NCBI RefSeq assembly: GCF_023197165.1
Contig: NZ_JALPRD010000001.1
Coordinates: forward strand, 248,001-312,000
Reading direction: 5' to 3'
Length of the DNA: 64,000 nucleotides
Source of the DNA: Sphingopyxis sp. MSC1_008
GTDB taxonomy: Bacteria > Pseudomonadota > Alphaproteobacteria > Sphingomonadales > Sphingomonadaceae
In this document: positions 35,094 through 44,677 of the stretch, one piece after another
Layout: every line of letters starts with the position of its first letter
How positions within the stretch are numbered: the stretch's first letter is position 1
The notes under the pieces: generated by a model
What the model was told of the DNA's origin: nothing
The model's database searches: none
Seen by the model: only the letters and a program-made list of their open reading frames with translations
Made by a program: the position numbers and the translations under genes

Positions 35094-35726
35094 CTAGCGC
35101 AATCCCAGATTCTTGTGCGTCTGCAGCGACAGGCGCCAGCGCGGATCGTCCATCACCAGATCGATGCACGCCTGAACATTGGCGGCCGCGTGCGGATCGT
35201 CGAGCGGCTGGACGAGCAGGTGCTTGAAATCGAGCGTCGCGAGCCGCGCGACGTCGCTGCCCGGCTGCGGCCAGACGAGTTTCAATTCGTCGCCGCTCGT
35301 TTGCACCAGATCACTGCCCGCCTTAGGGCTGACGCAGATCCAGTCGATGCTGCGCGGGATCGGTAGAGTGCCGTTGCTTTCGATCGCGATCGTGAAGCCG
35401 CGTTCGTGCAGCGCGTCGATCAGCGCCGCATCGACCTGCAACATCGGTTCGCCGCCGGTGAGTACGACATAGAGGTCGTCGCTGCCGGTCCCCCAACTTT
35501 CGGCGATGACATCGGCGAGAGCCGCCGCGGTCTTGTATTTTCCGCCCAAAGTCCCGTCGGTGCCGACGAAATCGGTGTCGCAGAACTGGCAGACCGCCGT
35601 GGCGCGATCCTTCTCGCGCCCCGTCCACAGATTGCAGCCGGCAAAGCGGCAGAAGATGGCACGGCGCCCCGCCTGCGCGCCTTCACCCTGCAGGGTGAGG
35701 AAAATCTCTTTGACGGCGTAAGTCAT
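35094..35726 (-). CDS. queE: 7-carboxy-7-deazaguanine synthase
   Basis: A 210-residue radical-SAM enzyme of queuosine/7-deazaguanine synthesis, converting carboxytetrahydropterin to 7-carboxy-7-deazaguanine. The iron-sulfur ligands appear as CRFAGCNLW followed by CQFCDTDFVG, the spaced variant typical of QueE with an insertion. The SAM-binding VVLTGGEPMLQVD lies near residue 85. It follows queC by four bases on the same strand, so the two are one operon; queD and queF are not in the window. Confidence 0.93.
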   Translation of the reverse strand: MTYAVKEIFLTLQGEGAQAGRRAIFCRFAGCNLWTGREKDRATAVCQFCDTDFVGTDGTLGGKYKTAAALADVIAESWGTGSDDLYVVLTGGEPMLQVDAALIDALHERGFTIAIESNGTLPIPRSIDWICVSPKAGSDLVQTSGDELKLVWPQPGSDVARLATLDFKHLLVQPLDDPHAAANVQACIDLVMDDPRWRLSLQTHKNLGLR

Positions 35727-35730
35727 CGGG

Positions 35731-36429
35731 TCAGGCGTAGCGCGTCGGGTCGGCCAGCCCCGCGTCGGCGAAGCCCTTTGACCGCAAGCGGCAGCTGTCG
35801 CACGACCCGCAATGCAGCCCCTCGGGTGTCGGATCGTAGCATGACCAGCTCATCCCCGCGTCCATGCCCAGTCGCGCCGCTTCGGCGGCGATATCGGCCT
35901 TGGTCATGTGCTGGAGCGGCGCGTGGATGTGGAAATCGACGCCTTTGTCGCCGTCGCGCGTCGCGAGCGCAGCGAGCTTTTCGAAACCCTGGATGAATTC
36001 GGGGCGGCAGTCGGGATAGCCCGAATAGTCGAGCGCATTGACCCCGATGACGATGTCCTGCGCCTGCCGTGCTTCGGCGAGGCCGAGCGTCAGCGACAGG
36101 AAAATGAGGTTGCGCGCAGGGACATAGGTGATCGGGACATCGCCGCTCCCCTCGACCTCGGGTACGCCGTCCTTGGGCACGTCGATATCGGCGGTGAGCG
36201 CCGAACCGCCGAAGCGGCGAAGGTCGAGCGGCAGCACGATATGCTCGGCCGCGCCGACATAGTCCGCGATCCGCGTCGCCGATTCCAGTTCGACACGGTG
36301 GCGCTGGTTATAATCGATTGTGAGTGCGACGATACGCGCGCCGGCCTCGCGCGCGAGGCCCGCGCAGACCATCGAGTCGAGGCCGCCCGACAGGAGGACG
36401 ATCACCGTTTTTTCGGAAACTTGCTGCAT
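35731..36429 (-). CDS. queC: 7-cyano-7-deazaguanine synthase
   Basis: A 232-residue ATP-dependent enzyme making preQ0 from 7-carboxy-7-deazaguanine and ammonia. The PP-loop VLLSGGLDSMVCAG lies near residue 11, GVNALDYSGYPDCRPEFI near 135, and the zinc cysteines are in HCGSCDSCRLRSKGF near the C-terminus. Length and motifs match QueC fully. It is the first gene of the queC-queE operon. Confidence 0.96.
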   Translation of the reverse strand: MQQVSEKTVIVLLSGGLDSMVCAGLAREAGARIVALTIDYNQRHRVELESATRIADYVGAAEHIVLPLDLRRFGGSALTADIDVPKDGVPEVEGSGDVPITYVPARNLIFLSLTLGLAEARQAQDIVIGVNALDYSGYPDCRPEFIQGFEKLAALATRDGDKGVDFHIHAPLQHMTKADIAAEAARLGMDAGMSWSCYDPTPEGLHCGSCDSCRLRSKGFADAGLADPTRYA

Positions 36430-36477
36430 CGGCGCCAGATAGTCCCGCGCCGCGGGGCGCGCAAGTGCTGCGCCGCA

Positions 36478-36517
36478 CCAAAGAAAATGGGCCGCGAGGC
36501 ATTTGCCGCACGGCCCA
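36478..36517 (-). terminator. Terminator after DUF3617-like gene
   Basis: On the minus strand the stem TGGGCCG / CGGCCCA with an inner GGC/GCC pairing is followed by ATTTTCTTT. It lies about 90 bases downstream of the DUF3617-like gene and separates it from queC. Confidence 0.65.
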
Positions 36518-36604
36518 GTTCGGCATCACAGCCGTTAGGGAGAAAGGCACACATCGGTATGCCACGCCTTCACCCTAATGTTGGATGGTTAATATTTCGT
36601 TCGC

Positions 36605-37009
36605 TCAGCAGCCGCCGGTGCGGCGCGCTTCGATTGCCTGCGAAAATGGCCTGCCCTCGGCGATGCCCTGCGTGTCGATCTGGACGAGCCGGTTCGTCTC
36701 GCTGCGGATACTCGTGCGGCCATGCCCTGCACCGGGGCAGGTATAATGGACGGTCACCGAATTCGGCGTGTCCTCGATGATGTAGCGCGAACAGGTCGAG
36801 CGCGGATGCCGGATCTGGATCATCCGCCGCGCGTCGCCGACGCAAATCGTCTGCAACACCTCTTCCTTGCCGCGTTCGCGAAGCTGCCAGCTGCCTTTTT
36901 CGAGACGGTCGAGCATCGCCAGCGAAGGCGCCTGCGCCGGTACTGCGCTCGCAGCGGCGCAGCCGAGCGCGATGAGTGACATTCGTACTATGGGAGAGAA
37001 GATCGCCAT
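36605..37009 (-). CDS. Exported DUF3617-like protein
   Basis: A 134-residue protein with an export signal ending around AVPAQAPSLA. After it, KGSWQLRERG, the cysteine in ICVGDARRM, a second in STCSRY and a third in HYTCPGAGHG follow the spacing of DUF3617 periplasmic proteins, whose function is unknown. The start is uncertain: ATG 37009 has AGG close before it, while ATG 36982 starts inside the signal peptide's basic region. It is monocistronic and ended by the hairpin at 36488. Confidence 0.6.
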   Translation of the reverse strand: MAIFSPIVRMSLIALGCAAASAVPAQAPSLAMLDRLEKGSWQLRERGKEEVLQTICVGDARRMIQIRHPRSTCSRYIIEDTPNSVTVHYTCPGAGHGRTSIRSETNRLVQIDTQGIAEGRPFSQAIEARRTGGC

Positions 37010-37152
37010 TCCACCTGTTCCATTGGCCGCCCGCGAGCGAGCGAATATGCGACCCTGTTCCCTTATAGCTAGCAAGCCGGGAATGCGTTTTCAACCACTT
37101 GGCGCCGAATTACCTCGCTTCGTCGCCCAAACTTGCGGAAACCACGCAGCTA

Positions 37153-38073
37153 TTAGGCGCGATTGTGGGCCGAGATTTCATCCAGTGGGATCGGAAAGAA
37201 GCGCGAACAAAAGGCGCAGTCGACGACGATCCGGCCATTTTCATCGGCCATGTCGGCACGCTCGGCTTCCGGAAACTGCGCGAGCACCCCGGCGAAATAG
37301 CCGGTGCTGCACCGGCATCCGCGCGACACCCCGATGCCCGGCTCGACGCGCACCTCATCCTCGTGGAACAGCCGCCACGCGAGCGTTTCGAGCGAGGTGG
37401 CGGGGTCGGTGAGCTCCTCGTCCTTCAGCGTCGCCGCGATTGTCTTGGCATGCTCCCATTCGGCATTATCGTGTCGCACGTGCAACCGGTCGCGGCCCAC
37501 TTCGCCTTCGGGTAGGTGCTGGAGCAGCAAGCCGCCCGCAAGGCATCCCGCCTCTGGATCATGGCGCGCGGCAAGCTTGATCAGGCTCGGGATCTGCTCG
37601 GACTGTTCGAAATAATGCTCGGCCGCCTCGCCGATCGACGCGCCCTCGAGCGGCACGATGCCCTGATAGCGTTCGGCGGTCGTCGCTTGGTCGAAGGTGA
37701 TCGCAAGGAAGCCCTCGCCGAAGAGCGCGAACAAAGTCGGGTCTGAGCCGACCTCGGCGAGCCGTTCGGCATCGAATTTCAGGTAACCGCGCAGTTCACC
37801 GCCGCGATAGTCGCAGACGAGCAGCTCGATCGGCCCGCCGCCGGTCTGCGCCTGCAGCGTCATCTGGCCATTTTCGTCCTTCAGCGTCGAGCCGAGCAGC
37901 ACGGTGAGCACGAGCGCTTCCGCGAGCAGCTTTTCGGCGACCGGCGGATAATTATGCGCGCCCATGATCGTCTGGAGCGTCGGCCCCAAACGCACCAACC
38001 GCCCGCGCACATGGCGCTCGGCGATCGTGAACAGCAAGGGCTGGTCGAACCAGGTTTCGATGATGTCACTCAC
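37153..38073 (-). CDS. hslO: Redox-regulated chaperone Hsp33
   Basis: A 306-residue cytosolic holdase that is switched on by oxidation. The C-terminal zinc-binding cysteines are CRC in SRGCRCSTGYF and CAFC in VVDCAFCSRFF, so the redox switch is intact. The N-terminal domain contains AEALVLTVLLGSTLKDEN and GYLKFDAERL. The GTG at 38073 is the likely start, ten bases after the argF stop, making argD-argF-hslO one directional group. This arrangement is seen in other Sphingomonadales. Confidence 0.92.
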   Translation of the reverse strand: MSDIIETWFDQPLLFTIAERHVRGRLVRLGPTLQTIMGAHNYPPVAEKLLAEALVLTVLLGSTLKDENGQMTLQAQTGGGPIELLVCDYRGGELRGYLKFDAERLAEVGSDPTLFALFGEGFLAITFDQATTAERYQGIVPLEGASIGEAAEHYFEQSEQIPSLIKLAARHDPEAGCLAGGLLLQHLPEGEVGRDRLHVRHDNAEWEHAKTIAATLKDEELTDPATSLETLAWRLFHEDEVRVEPGIGVSRGCRCSTGYFAGVLAQFPEAERADMADENGRIVVDCAFCSRFFPIPLDEISAHNRA

Positions 38074-38083
38074 GTCTTCGAAC

Positions 38084-39007
38084 TCACAATTTTCCGAACG
38101 CCCAGAGCAGGATCGATTTTTGCGCATGAACGCGGTTTTCGGCCTCGTCCCACACACGCGACTGCGGCCCATCCATCACTGCATCGACAACCTCGTCGCC
38201 GCGGTGCGCGGGCAGGCAATGGAGAAAGATCGCATCGCTCTTGGCACCCGTCATCAGTCGCTCGTCGACCTGATAGGGCGCCATCGCTGCAATCTTGTTG
38301 TGTGCGTGATCCTGCCCCATCGACACCCAAGTATCGGTGACGACCAGATCGGCGCCCGCGACCGCCTCGCGCGCGTCGCGCGTGATGTCGATACGCGATC
38401 CCTTGGCGCGCGCGGCTTCAACAAAGTCCGCGTCTGGATCATAGCCCTGCGGAACGCCGGCGCGGACATGGAAACCGAACAGCCCCGCCGCCTCGATCAG
38501 CGAGGAAAGGACATTATTGCCGTCGCCCAGCCATGCGAGTTCAAGCCCCGGCAGCGCCTTACCGCTCTCGACGATCGTCAGCAGGTCGGCGACGATCTGG
38601 CACGGATGCGACAGGTCGGTCAGCCCGTTGATGACGGGAACGCTTGCATATTCGGCAAGCTCCTCGACCTTCGCATGATCGTCGGTGCGGATCATGATCG
38701 CGTCAGCGTAGCGCGACAGCACGCGCGCGGTATCGGCGATCGTCTCGCCGCGCCCGAGTTGGGTCACGCCAGCATCCATGATCATCGACGTCCCGCCAAG
38801 CTGGCGGATCGCGATGTCGAACGAGGCGCGGGTGCGCGTCGAATTCTTTTCGAACACCATCGCGAGCACATGCCCTGCGAGCGGCGCATCGGCGTCGACC
38901 TTGCCCTTGGGCCAAGTCGCGCGCGCCGCCTTGCGATCGATCGCGTCGGCGAGCATCGCGGCGACCGCGTCCCCGCCCGCGTCGGACAGGTTCAGGAAGT
39001 GCCGCAT
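38084..39007 (-). CDS. argF: Ornithine carbamoyltransferase
   Basis: A 307-residue arginine-biosynthesis enzyme joining ornithine and carbamoyl phosphate to citrulline. The carbamoyl-phosphate loop is [13 protein letters not shown] near residue 52, HPCQ lies near 135, the ornithine loop is SMGQDHA, and the catalytic Cys is in [16 protein letters not shown] precedes the ATG at 39007. It sits 31 bases after argD and is probably translated from the same message. Confidence 0.96.
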   Translation of the reverse strand: MRHFLNLSDAGGDAVAAMLADAIDRKAARATWPKGKVDADAPLAGHVLAMVFEKNSTRTRASFDIAIRQLGGTSMIMDAGVTQLGRGETIADTARVLSRYADAIMIRTDDHAKVEELAEYASVPVINGLTDLSHPCQIVADLLTIVESGKALPGLELAWLGDGNNVLSSLIEAAGLFGFHVRAGVPQGYDPDADFVEAARAKGSRIDITRDAREAVAGADLVVTDTWVSMGQDHAHNKIAAMAPYQVDERLMTGAKSDAIFLHCLPAHRGDEVVDAVMDGPQSRVWDEAENRVHAQKSILLWAFGKL

Positions 39008-39038
39008 TATGCCCTCCGTTCTACAGGAACGGAAAACA

Positions 39039-40226
39039 TCAGGACTCGGGCGGCGTGTAGCTCGCCGCGCCCGCTGACAATTTCTCGATGAACTCGGCAA
39101 TATGGCTATCGTCGATGTTGAGCGGCGGCAGCACGCGAACGACATTCTCGCCCGCCGCGACGGTCAGCAGCCCGTGATTGTCGCGCAGATGCGCAACGAA
39201 CGCGCGGCTGTCCGAATTGAGCTTGAGCCCGAGCATCAGCCCGACGCCGCGGACGCTGTCGAACAGCTGGTCGTGGTTCGGAATGAGCTGCTCGAGCGCG
39301 CCGCGAAGGCGTTCGCCCGTCGCCTTGACCTGATCGAGAAAGCCCTCTTCGAGCACGACGTCGAGCACCGCCTGCCCCGCAGCGCAGGCGAGCGGGTTGC
39401 CGCCATAAGTCGAACCATGCGTGCCGATCACCATGCCGCGCGCGGCCTTTTCGGTCGCGAGGCACGCGCCCATCGGGAAGCCGCCGCCGATGCCCTTGGC
39501 GGTCGCCATGATGTCGGGGATGACGCCGAAATGCTCATAGGCGTAAAGATGGCCGGTGCGCGCAACGCCGCACTGGACTTCGTCGAACACCAGCATCAAG
39601 TCGCGCTTGTCGCAGATATCGCGCAGCGCCTGAAGGAAAGGCTGCGATGCGGGGCGGATACCGCCCTCGCCCTGGATCGGCTCGACGAGGAAACCCGCCG
39701 TATTGTCGTCGACCAGATCGAGCGCGGCGTTGATGTCGTCAAACGGCGCATAGGCGAAGCCCGGCAGCAGCGGGTCGAAACCCTTGCGCAGCTTTTCCTG
39801 ATTGGTCGCCGAGATCGTGCCGAGCGTGCGGCCGTGGAACGCGTTGTTGAAGGTGATCAGCGTGTGCTTCTCGACATTGCCCGCGCTCGAATGATAGGCG
39901 CGCGCGGTCTTGATCGAACATTCGACCGCCTCGGCGCCCGAGTTGGTCAGGAACACCGTATCGGCGAAAGTGTTTTCGACGAGCCGCGCGGCATAGGCCT
40001 CGCCCTGCGGACTGCCATAGAGGTTCGACACATGCATCAGCGTCGCGGCCTGTTCCTGGATCGCTTTCGTCAGGTGCGGATGGCCGTGGCCGAGCAGGTT
40101 CACCGCGATGCCGCTCGCGAAGTCCAGATAACGCTCGCCTCGCTCGCCGATCAGATAGGCGCCCTCGCCGCGAACCGGACGCACAGCACACCGGGGGTAT
40201 ACGGGCATCAGCGGCGTGATCGTCAT
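39039..40226 (-). CDS. argD: Acetylornithine aminotransferase
   Basis: A 395-residue class III PLP aminotransferase of arginine (and possibly lysine) synthesis. Motifs are [60 protein letters not shown], and the PLP lysine in [18 protein letters not shown] 40226 follows AAAGGTG at six bases. An intrinsic-terminator-like hairpin stands directly before the gene (40251-40277), which may attenuate or separate it from the upstream LLM gene. Confidence 0.95.
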   Translation of the reverse strand: MTITPLMPVYPRCAVRPVRGEGAYLIGERGERYLDFASGIAVNLLGHGHPHLTKAIQEQAATLMHVSNLYGSPQGEAYAARLVENTFADTVFLTNSGAEAVECSIKTARAYHSSAGNVEKHTLITFNNAFHGRTLGTISATNQEKLRKGFDPLLPGFAYAPFDDINAALDLVDDNTAGFLVEPIQGEGGIRPASQPFLQALRDICDKRDLMLVFDEVQCGVARTGHLYAYEHFGVIPDIMATAKGIGGGFPMGACLATEKAARGMVIGTHGSTYGGNPLACAAGQAVLDVVLEEGFLDQVKATGERLRGALEQLIPNHDQLFDSVRGVGLMLGLKLNSDSRAFVAHLRDNHGLLTVAAGENVVRVLPPLNIDDSHIAEFIEKLSAGAASYTPPES

Positions 40227-40250
40227 GGCAGGCACCTTTCAGGCAAAAGT

Positions 40251-40277
40251 AAAAAGGCGACCCTTCTGCGGGCCGCC
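40251..40277 (-). terminator. Terminator/attenuator-like hairpin just before argD
   Basis: On the minus strand GGCGGCCC-GCAGAA-GGGTCGCC (one G-U pair) runs straight into five T residues, and the argD ATG follows only 24 bases later. It may end the LLM oxidoreductase transcript (66 bases upstream) or act as a leader attenuator of argD-argF-hslO. Confidence 0.75.
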
Positions 40278-40342
40278 CTTGGTCGGGCCGTCCCTATACT
40301 GCCGCAGCCGGAGGCGCGTCAACATCGGGAGCCTGCGGACGC

Positions 40343-41329
40343 CTATAGCGCCTTGCCCGCCTCCATCGTCAGCGCGAGCGAGTGCTTGCGCGCGTCATGG
40401 TCGTACATCGACGACGCAATGATCACCTCATCGACCTTCGTGCGTGCAACGAACGCCTTCAGCCCCGCTGCGATATCGTCGGCGGTGCCGACCGCCGAGC
40501 ATTGCAGCACATGGTCGAGGATCGCGCGGGCGTTCGGCGGCAGACCGTCCTTATAGCCGGCAAGCGGCGGCTGCATCTTGCCCGGATTACCGGTGCGCAG
40601 CGCGACGAACGCCTGCTGCTGCGATGAGGCGAGCAGTTCGGCCTCTTCGCGCGTGTCCGCGGCAAAGCTGTTGAAGGCGGCGGCCGCATAGGGCTCCGCG
40701 AGCTGCGCCGACGGTTTGAACTGGCGGCGATAGATATCGAGCGCCTCGTCGAGCGCGTCGGGGGCGAAGTGGCTTGCGAAGGCGTAAGGAAGACCAAGCA
40801 TCGCTGCGAGTTGCGCGCCGAAAGTGCTCGACCCCAATATCCACAGCGGGATATGCGTGCCCGCCCCCGGCACCGCCGTGATGCCAAGCTGTTCATCTCC
40901 GGCGAGGAAGGCCTGAAGCTCCAGCACATCCTGCGGAAATTGGCGCTCGTCGCTGGCGAGTGTGCGGCGCAGCGCACGGGCGACGCGCTGATCCGATCCG
41001 GGCGCACGCCCGAGACCCAGATCGATGCGGCCGGGGAACAGGGCTTCGAGCGTGCCGAACTGTTCGGCGATCACCATCGGCGCATGATTGGGCAGCATGA
41101 TGCCCGCGGAACCGATGCGGATGCTCTTGGTGGCCTGCCCGAGATGCGCGAGCACGACCGAGGTCGCGGCGCTCGCGATCCCCGTCATGCCATGATGCTC
41201 CGCGACCCAATAGCGCGCGTAGCCTAGCGCCTCGGCGTGACGGGCGAGATCGGCGGCGTTGGCGAGCGACTGGGCGATCGTGCCGGTGTCGGTCACGGGC
41301 ACGAGGTCGAGGAAAGAGAGTTTCGTCAT
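40343..41329 (-). CDS. LLM class flavin-dependent oxidoreductase
   Basis: A 328-residue luciferase-like monooxygenase fold protein. Segments [67 protein letters not shown], and [14 protein letters not shown] match the YhbW/MsnO8-like group. These enzymes use reduced FMN supplied by a partner and act on small organic molecules. The substrate is unknown. Start ATG 41329 lacks a strong ribosome site; an in-frame start at 41374 is possible. It ends before the hairpin preceding argD. Confidence 0.88.
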   Translation of the reverse strand: MTKLSFLDLVPVTDTGTIAQSLANAADLARHAEALGYARYWVAEHHGMTGIASAATSVVLAHLGQATKSIRIGSAGIMLPNHAPMVIAEQFGTLEALFPGRIDLGLGRAPGSDQRVARALRRTLASDERQFPQDVLELQAFLAGDEQLGITAVPGAGTHIPLWILGSSTFGAQLAAMLGLPYAFASHFAPDALDEALDIYRRQFKPSAQLAEPYAAAAFNSFAADTREEAELLASSQQQAFVALRTGNPGKMQPPLAGYKDGLPPNARAILDHVLQCSAVGTADDIAAGLKAFVARTKVDEVIIASSMYDHDARKHSLALTMEAGKAL

Positions 41330-41396
41330 GAAACCGATATGCGGTGGCGGGGCTCGCGGTTCAAGCTCAGCCATTCGCGGGTATCGTGAAGAAAAA

Positions 41397-41858
41397 CTAT
41401 GCGCGCTCGTCTTTTGGAGAGTCCATCAGCACATAGGTGGTGATCGAATGGACCTGTGGCAGCATCCCGAGCACCTCGGTATGGAAATGCTTGTATGCCG
41501 ACAGGTCCTCGGTCTCGATGCGCAGCAGAAATTCGATCGCGCCGGTGATATTGTGGCATTCGCGCACTTCGGGGGCATCCGCCATCGCCGCCTCGAAATC
41601 GGCCTGTGCCTTCTTGGTATGTGTCGACAGGCCGACGGTGACATAGGCGAGGAAGGTCAGGCCGAGCTTGGCGGGATCGATCCGCGCGCGGTAGCCAGCA
41701 ATCACCCCGCTACGTTCCAGTTCCTGCACGCGGCGCAGACATGCCGAAGGTGACAGACCGACGCGCTCGGCAAGCTCGAGGTTCGAGATTCGCCCGTCTT
41801 GCGACAATTCGCGCAATATCTTTCGTCCAATGGCGTCAATCTTGATCATAGATTGCAT
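41397..41858 (-). CDS. Lrp/AsnC-family transcriptional regulator
   Basis: A 153-residue regulator with an N-terminal helix-turn-helix ([25 protein letters not shown]) and a C-terminal RAM ligand-binding domain ([28 protein letters not shown]). It is divergent from a LysE-type exporter, the usual arrangement for a regulator that senses an amino acid and turns on its efflux. Two inverted repeats lie in the shared region, one overlapping the start codon at 41858. ATG 41849 is an alternative start. Confidence 0.9.
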   Translation of the reverse strand: MQSMIKIDAIGRKILRELSQDGRISNLELAERVGLSPSACLRRVQELERSGVIAGYRARIDPAKLGLTFLAYVTVGLSTHTKKAQADFEAAMADAPEVRECHNITGAIEFLLRIETEDLSAYKHFHTEVLGMLPQVHSITTYVLMDSPKDERA

Positions 41859-41870
41859 ATTCTATCGCAA
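41853..41870. promoter_or_regulatory. Inverted repeat TTGC-N10-GCAA, possible Lrp-type site
   Basis: TTGCATATTC TATCGCAA is an imperfect palindrome overlapping the regulator's own start, suitable for autoregulation. A related repeat lies 29 bases further right. Confidence 0.35.
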
Positions 41871-41881
41871 TGCCGCCGATC

Positions 41882-41904
41882 TTTGCAATCCATAGCATCG
41901 CAAA
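41882..41904. promoter_or_regulatory. Inverted repeat TTTGC-N13-GCAAA between lrp-like and lysE-like genes
   Basis: Arms TTTGC (41882) and GCAAA (41900) lie about 20 bases before the exporter start. With the repeat at 41853 it forms a plausible pair of sites for the Lrp-type regulator. Confidence 0.35.
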
Positions 41905-41922
41905 ACGCATTATGTTGCGCGC

Positions 41923-42513
41923 ATGGAACAAACCACCCTCGCCGCGCTCTCCGCCTTCGCGCTTGTCTCGTCGATCACGCCGGGGCCGAACAATATGATG
42001 CTGATGGCGTCGGGCGCCAATTTCGGCCTGCGCCGCACCGTGCCGCACGCGCTCGGCGTTGGTTTCGGCTTCACGCTGATGATCGTCCTTGTCGGGGTCG
42101 GGCTGATGGGCCTGTTCGACCTGTTCCCCGTGCTGAACACCGTGCTGAAGGTGGCGAGTGTCGTGTATCTGCTGTGGCTCGCGTGGAAGATCGCCAACGC
42201 CGCAGCGCCCGATACCGAAAGCGGCGCGCGCGGCAAGCCGATGACTTTCTTTCAGGCCGTGCTGTTCCAGTGGGTGAACCCCAAGGCCTGGTCGATGGCG
42301 CTGACCGCGATCGCGCTCTACGCCCCCGACCGCAATCTGGGCGCGGTGCTGCTCGTCGCGGTGGTCTTCGGGATCATCAACCTGCCCTCGACCAGCCTGT
42401 GGGCAGTGATGGGACAGGTGATGCGCAACTGGCTGTCGAGCCCGGCGCGGCTGCGCGCGTTCAACTGGACGATGGCGGCATTGCTCGTCGGATCGCTCGC
42501 GCTGCTGATCTGA
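41923..42513 (+). CDS. LysE/RhtB-family amino acid exporter
   Basis: A 196-residue inner-membrane protein with about six membrane segments. The family signature SSITPGPNNMMLMASGANFG lies near residue 17, and the WVNPKAWSMALTAIALY segment near residue 115. These carriers export amino acids or related compounds. The divergent Lrp-type gene probably controls it. The exported compound is unknown. Confidence 0.9.
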   Translation: MEQTTLAALSAFALVSSITPGPNNMMLMASGANFGLRRTVPHALGVGFGFTLMIVLVGVGLMGLFDLFPVLNTVLKVASVVYLLWLAWKIANAAAPDTESGARGKPMTFFQAVLFQWVNPKAWSMALTAIALYAPDRNLGAVLLVAVVFGIINLPSTSLWAVMGQVMRNWLSSPARLRAFNWTMAALLVGSLALLI

Positions 42514-42576
42514 TTGCAAGGTTGCGGTCTGCAACCTATGGACGGCGCTCCCCTCTTCTGACCGGAGAACAAGAGC

Positions 42577-43593
42577 ATGCAGAGTCGTCGCCTCGGCAAG
42601 AGCGCCATCCATGTGTCCGACATCTGCATGGGGACTATGACCTTCGGCAGTCAGGCGGACGAGGCGACGGCGTTCCGCGTCCTCGACCGCTGCTTCGACG
42701 CGGGGATCAATTTCTACGACACCGCCGAGGGCTACCCGGTGCCGCCCGACGTCAAATGGGTCGGGCGTACCGAGGAGATCGTCGGGCGCTGGATGAAGAC
42801 CAAGCCGCGCGACGCGATCATCCTCGCGACCAAGGTGTCGGGCCCGAGCCATGTGTGGTTCAAGTCGCCGTGCCGGAACGGGATGACCGCGCTCGACCGC
42901 AAGAATATCATGCAGGCGGTCGATGACAGCCTGACGCGGCTCCAGACCGACTATATCGATCTCTATCAGACGCACTGGCCCGATCACGACGCGCCCTATG
43001 ACGAGATGATGGATGCGCTCGACGAACTCGTCCGCGTCGGCAAGGTCCGTATTCTCGGCTGCTCGAACGAGACGAGCTGGGGGCTGATGAAATCGCTCGC
43101 GGCGTCGGAGGCGCTTGGCGGCGCGCGCTACCACACGATCCAGAATAATTTCAGCCTCAACAACCGCCGCTTCGAGGACGAACTGGCGCAGGTGTGCCGG
43201 CAGGAAGGCATCAGCCTCATCCCCTATTCGCCGCTCGCCGGCGGGGTGTTGTCGGGCAAATATCAGGGCGGGGCAACGCCCGAGGGCGCGCGCTTCTCGC
43301 GCTATCTGAAGATGGAGGGCCGGCAGGCTGCGATGGGCCGCCGCTTCGTCAACGAAAGGAGCCTCGCCGCGACCGAACGCTATCTCAAGATCGCCGAAGA
43401 GGCCGGGCTGCATCCGGTGACGATGGCGACCGCCTGGTCGAAACAGCACGACTTCGTCGCCTCGACGATCGTCGGGGTCAGCGCTTATGATCAGGTCGAT
43501 CCGATCCTCGATGCGATGGAACTAGTGCTGTCCGACGAAGTGATGAAGGCACTGTACAAGGTCAGCAAGGACATCCTCTACCCGATGGGCTGA
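42577..43593 (+). CDS. Aldo/keto reductase
   Basis: A 338-residue NADPH-dependent (beta/alpha)8 barrel enzyme. The catalytic tetrad is visible: Asp and Tyr in NFYDTAEGYPVP, Lys in ILATKVSG, and His in LYQTHWPDHD. The cofactor region IVGVSAYDQVD near the C-terminus is also conserved. The overall pattern resembles the Tas/YghZ group, which reduces aldehydes and related carbonyls. AGAACAAGAGC precedes the ATG. The last 16 bases overlap the convergent gene at 43578. Confidence 0.9.
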   Translation: MQSRRLGKSAIHVSDICMGTMTFGSQADEATAFRVLDRCFDAGINFYDTAEGYPVPPDVKWVGRTEEIVGRWMKTKPRDAIILATKVSGPSHVWFKSPCRNGMTALDRKNIMQAVDDSLTRLQTDYIDLYQTHWPDHDAPYDEMMDALDELVRVGKVRILGCSNETSWGLMKSLAASEALGGARYHTIQNNFSLNNRRFEDELAQVCRQEGISLIPYSPLAGGVLSGKYQGGATPEGARFSRYLKMEGRQAAMGRRFVNERSLAATERYLKIAEEAGLHPVTMATAWSKQHDFVASTIVGVSAYDQVDPILDAMELVLSDEVMKALYKVSKDILYPMG

Positions 43594-44147
43594 GCCGACG
43601 GCCATTCGAGGATCAGCGCCTCGCCGACGGGCAGTGTGCGCCATGCCTTCGAAACCCGCTCGAACGTCTCGAATATTTGCGGGCGCGCAGCATCGATCCG
43701 TGCACGCTCGTCGGCGCTGAGCGATGCCCTCGTCCGTTCGGCCTCGCCAAGTGCCGCGCGCTGCGCCGCGCTGTCGGGGCGCGTGCCGCTCCGCCACGCA
43801 ATGTCGAAGAGGAAGGCAGCGAGTTCGGACAATTCGCCTTGGCGACCCTGCGCCTTGATCAGCTTCGCGCCCTTCGCGACCTGCTTGCGCGCCGCGCGCT
43901 GGCGCTCCTTTGCCGACAGCGCACCGCCCGCCTCGACGTGGAAGGAACCCGCGTCGCCGCCCGCCGCGATCTGACCGAATACTCCGGTCTTGAGCCCCAG
44001 CGCCGCCTCGACGACGAAATGCACCATGTCGTGCGGCAGGTCGGGATCGAAACCGGGCGCCGGATCCATGACCAGCACAGGCAGCCCGGCGCGTTCGATC
44101 CGCATGCTGTAGCGCCGCTCGCCCGACCGGATGAAATGGACTTTCAT
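43578..44147 (-). CDS. Conserved hypothetical protein
   Basis: A 189-residue soluble protein with no recognised domain. It has VHFIRSGERRYSMRIERAGLPVLVMDPAPGFDPDLPHDMVHFVVE at the start, a helical charged middle (SAKERQRAARKQVAKGAKLI), and a C-terminal VGEALILEWPSAQP. The DLPHDMVHFVVE motif recurs in small proteins of Sphingomonads and actinobacteria with no function known to me. ATG 44147 with AGGCGG five bases before it is preferred to two earlier ATGs. It is divergent from the DUF411 gene and convergent with the aldo/keto reductase. Confidence 0.65.
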   Translation of the reverse strand: MKVHFIRSGERRYSMRIERAGLPVLVMDPAPGFDPDLPHDMVHFVVEAALGLKTGVFGQIAAGGDAGSFHVEAGGALSAKERQRAARKQVAKGAKLIKAQGRQGELSELAAFLFDIAWRSGTRPDSAAQRAALGEAERTRASLSADERARIDAARPQIFETFERVSKAWRTLPVGEALILEWPSAQPIG

Positions 44148-44194
44148 GGGGTCCGCCTGTAGCTTCATCTTCCGTTCTGCCAAAAGGATTTACG

Positions 44195-44662
44195 ATGCCG
44201 TCTGCCAGCCGCGCGTTTTTCGCCCTCGCCGCTTTCTCCGCCATCGTCGGCACCGCGCACGCCGCAAACCCGACGATGTTTCGCGATGCGGGCTGCGGCT
44301 GCTGCCTCAAATGGCTCGAGCAGGTGAAGGCGTCGTTCGGGCAAAAGGCGGTCGTGGTGAACTCGCCCGACATGAATTCGGTCAAGGACAAGCAGGGTGT
44401 GCCGCAGGCACTGCGTAGCTGCCACACCGTGCTCGTCGGCGGCTATGTGATCGAGGGGCATGTGCCTGCGAAGGAAATCAGCCGCCTGCTCCGCGAGAAG
44501 CCGAAGGGCGTGAAAGGCCTCGCGGTCGCCGGGATGCCGATGGGTTCGCCCGGCATGGAGCATGGCGACCACCGCGAAGCCTATAAGGTCATGACCTTCG
44601 GCCCCGGCGGCCAGCGCGTCTATGCGAGCTATGCCGCGAGCGGCGGCGCGCACGCGCACTGA
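44195..44662 (+). CDS. DUF411 metal-binding exported protein
   Basis: A 155-residue protein with a signal peptide ending in GTAHAANPT. The DUF411 domain has the cysteine cluster DAGCGCCLKWLEQ, a further Cys in LRSCHTVLVGGYVIEGHVPAKEI, and a Met/His-rich C-terminus (GMPMGSPGMEHGDH, GGAHAH). Such proteins sit in copper or other metal resistance loci and are thought to bind metal in the periplasm. No copper efflux gene is next to it here. Binding of copper is inferred from family and the His/Met/Cys content. Confidence 0.85.
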   Translation: MPSASRAFFALAAFSAIVGTAHAANPTMFRDAGCGCCLKWLEQVKASFGQKAVVVNSPDMNSVKDKQGVPQALRSCHTVLVGGYVIEGHVPAKEISRLLREKPKGVKGLAVAGMPMGSPGMEHGDHREAYKVMTFGPGGQRVYASYAASGGAHAH

Positions 44663-44677
44663 CCAGAGAGCCGCGGG

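Noticed and set aside
36430..36600. preQ1 riboswitch in front of queC
   Set aside because: No preQ1 aptamer pattern is seen; the hairpin there fits a terminator of the neighbouring gene.
39102..40556. 484-codon open frame antisense to argD
   Set aside because: Shadow of argD, crosses the hairpin and a stop region with no ribosome site.
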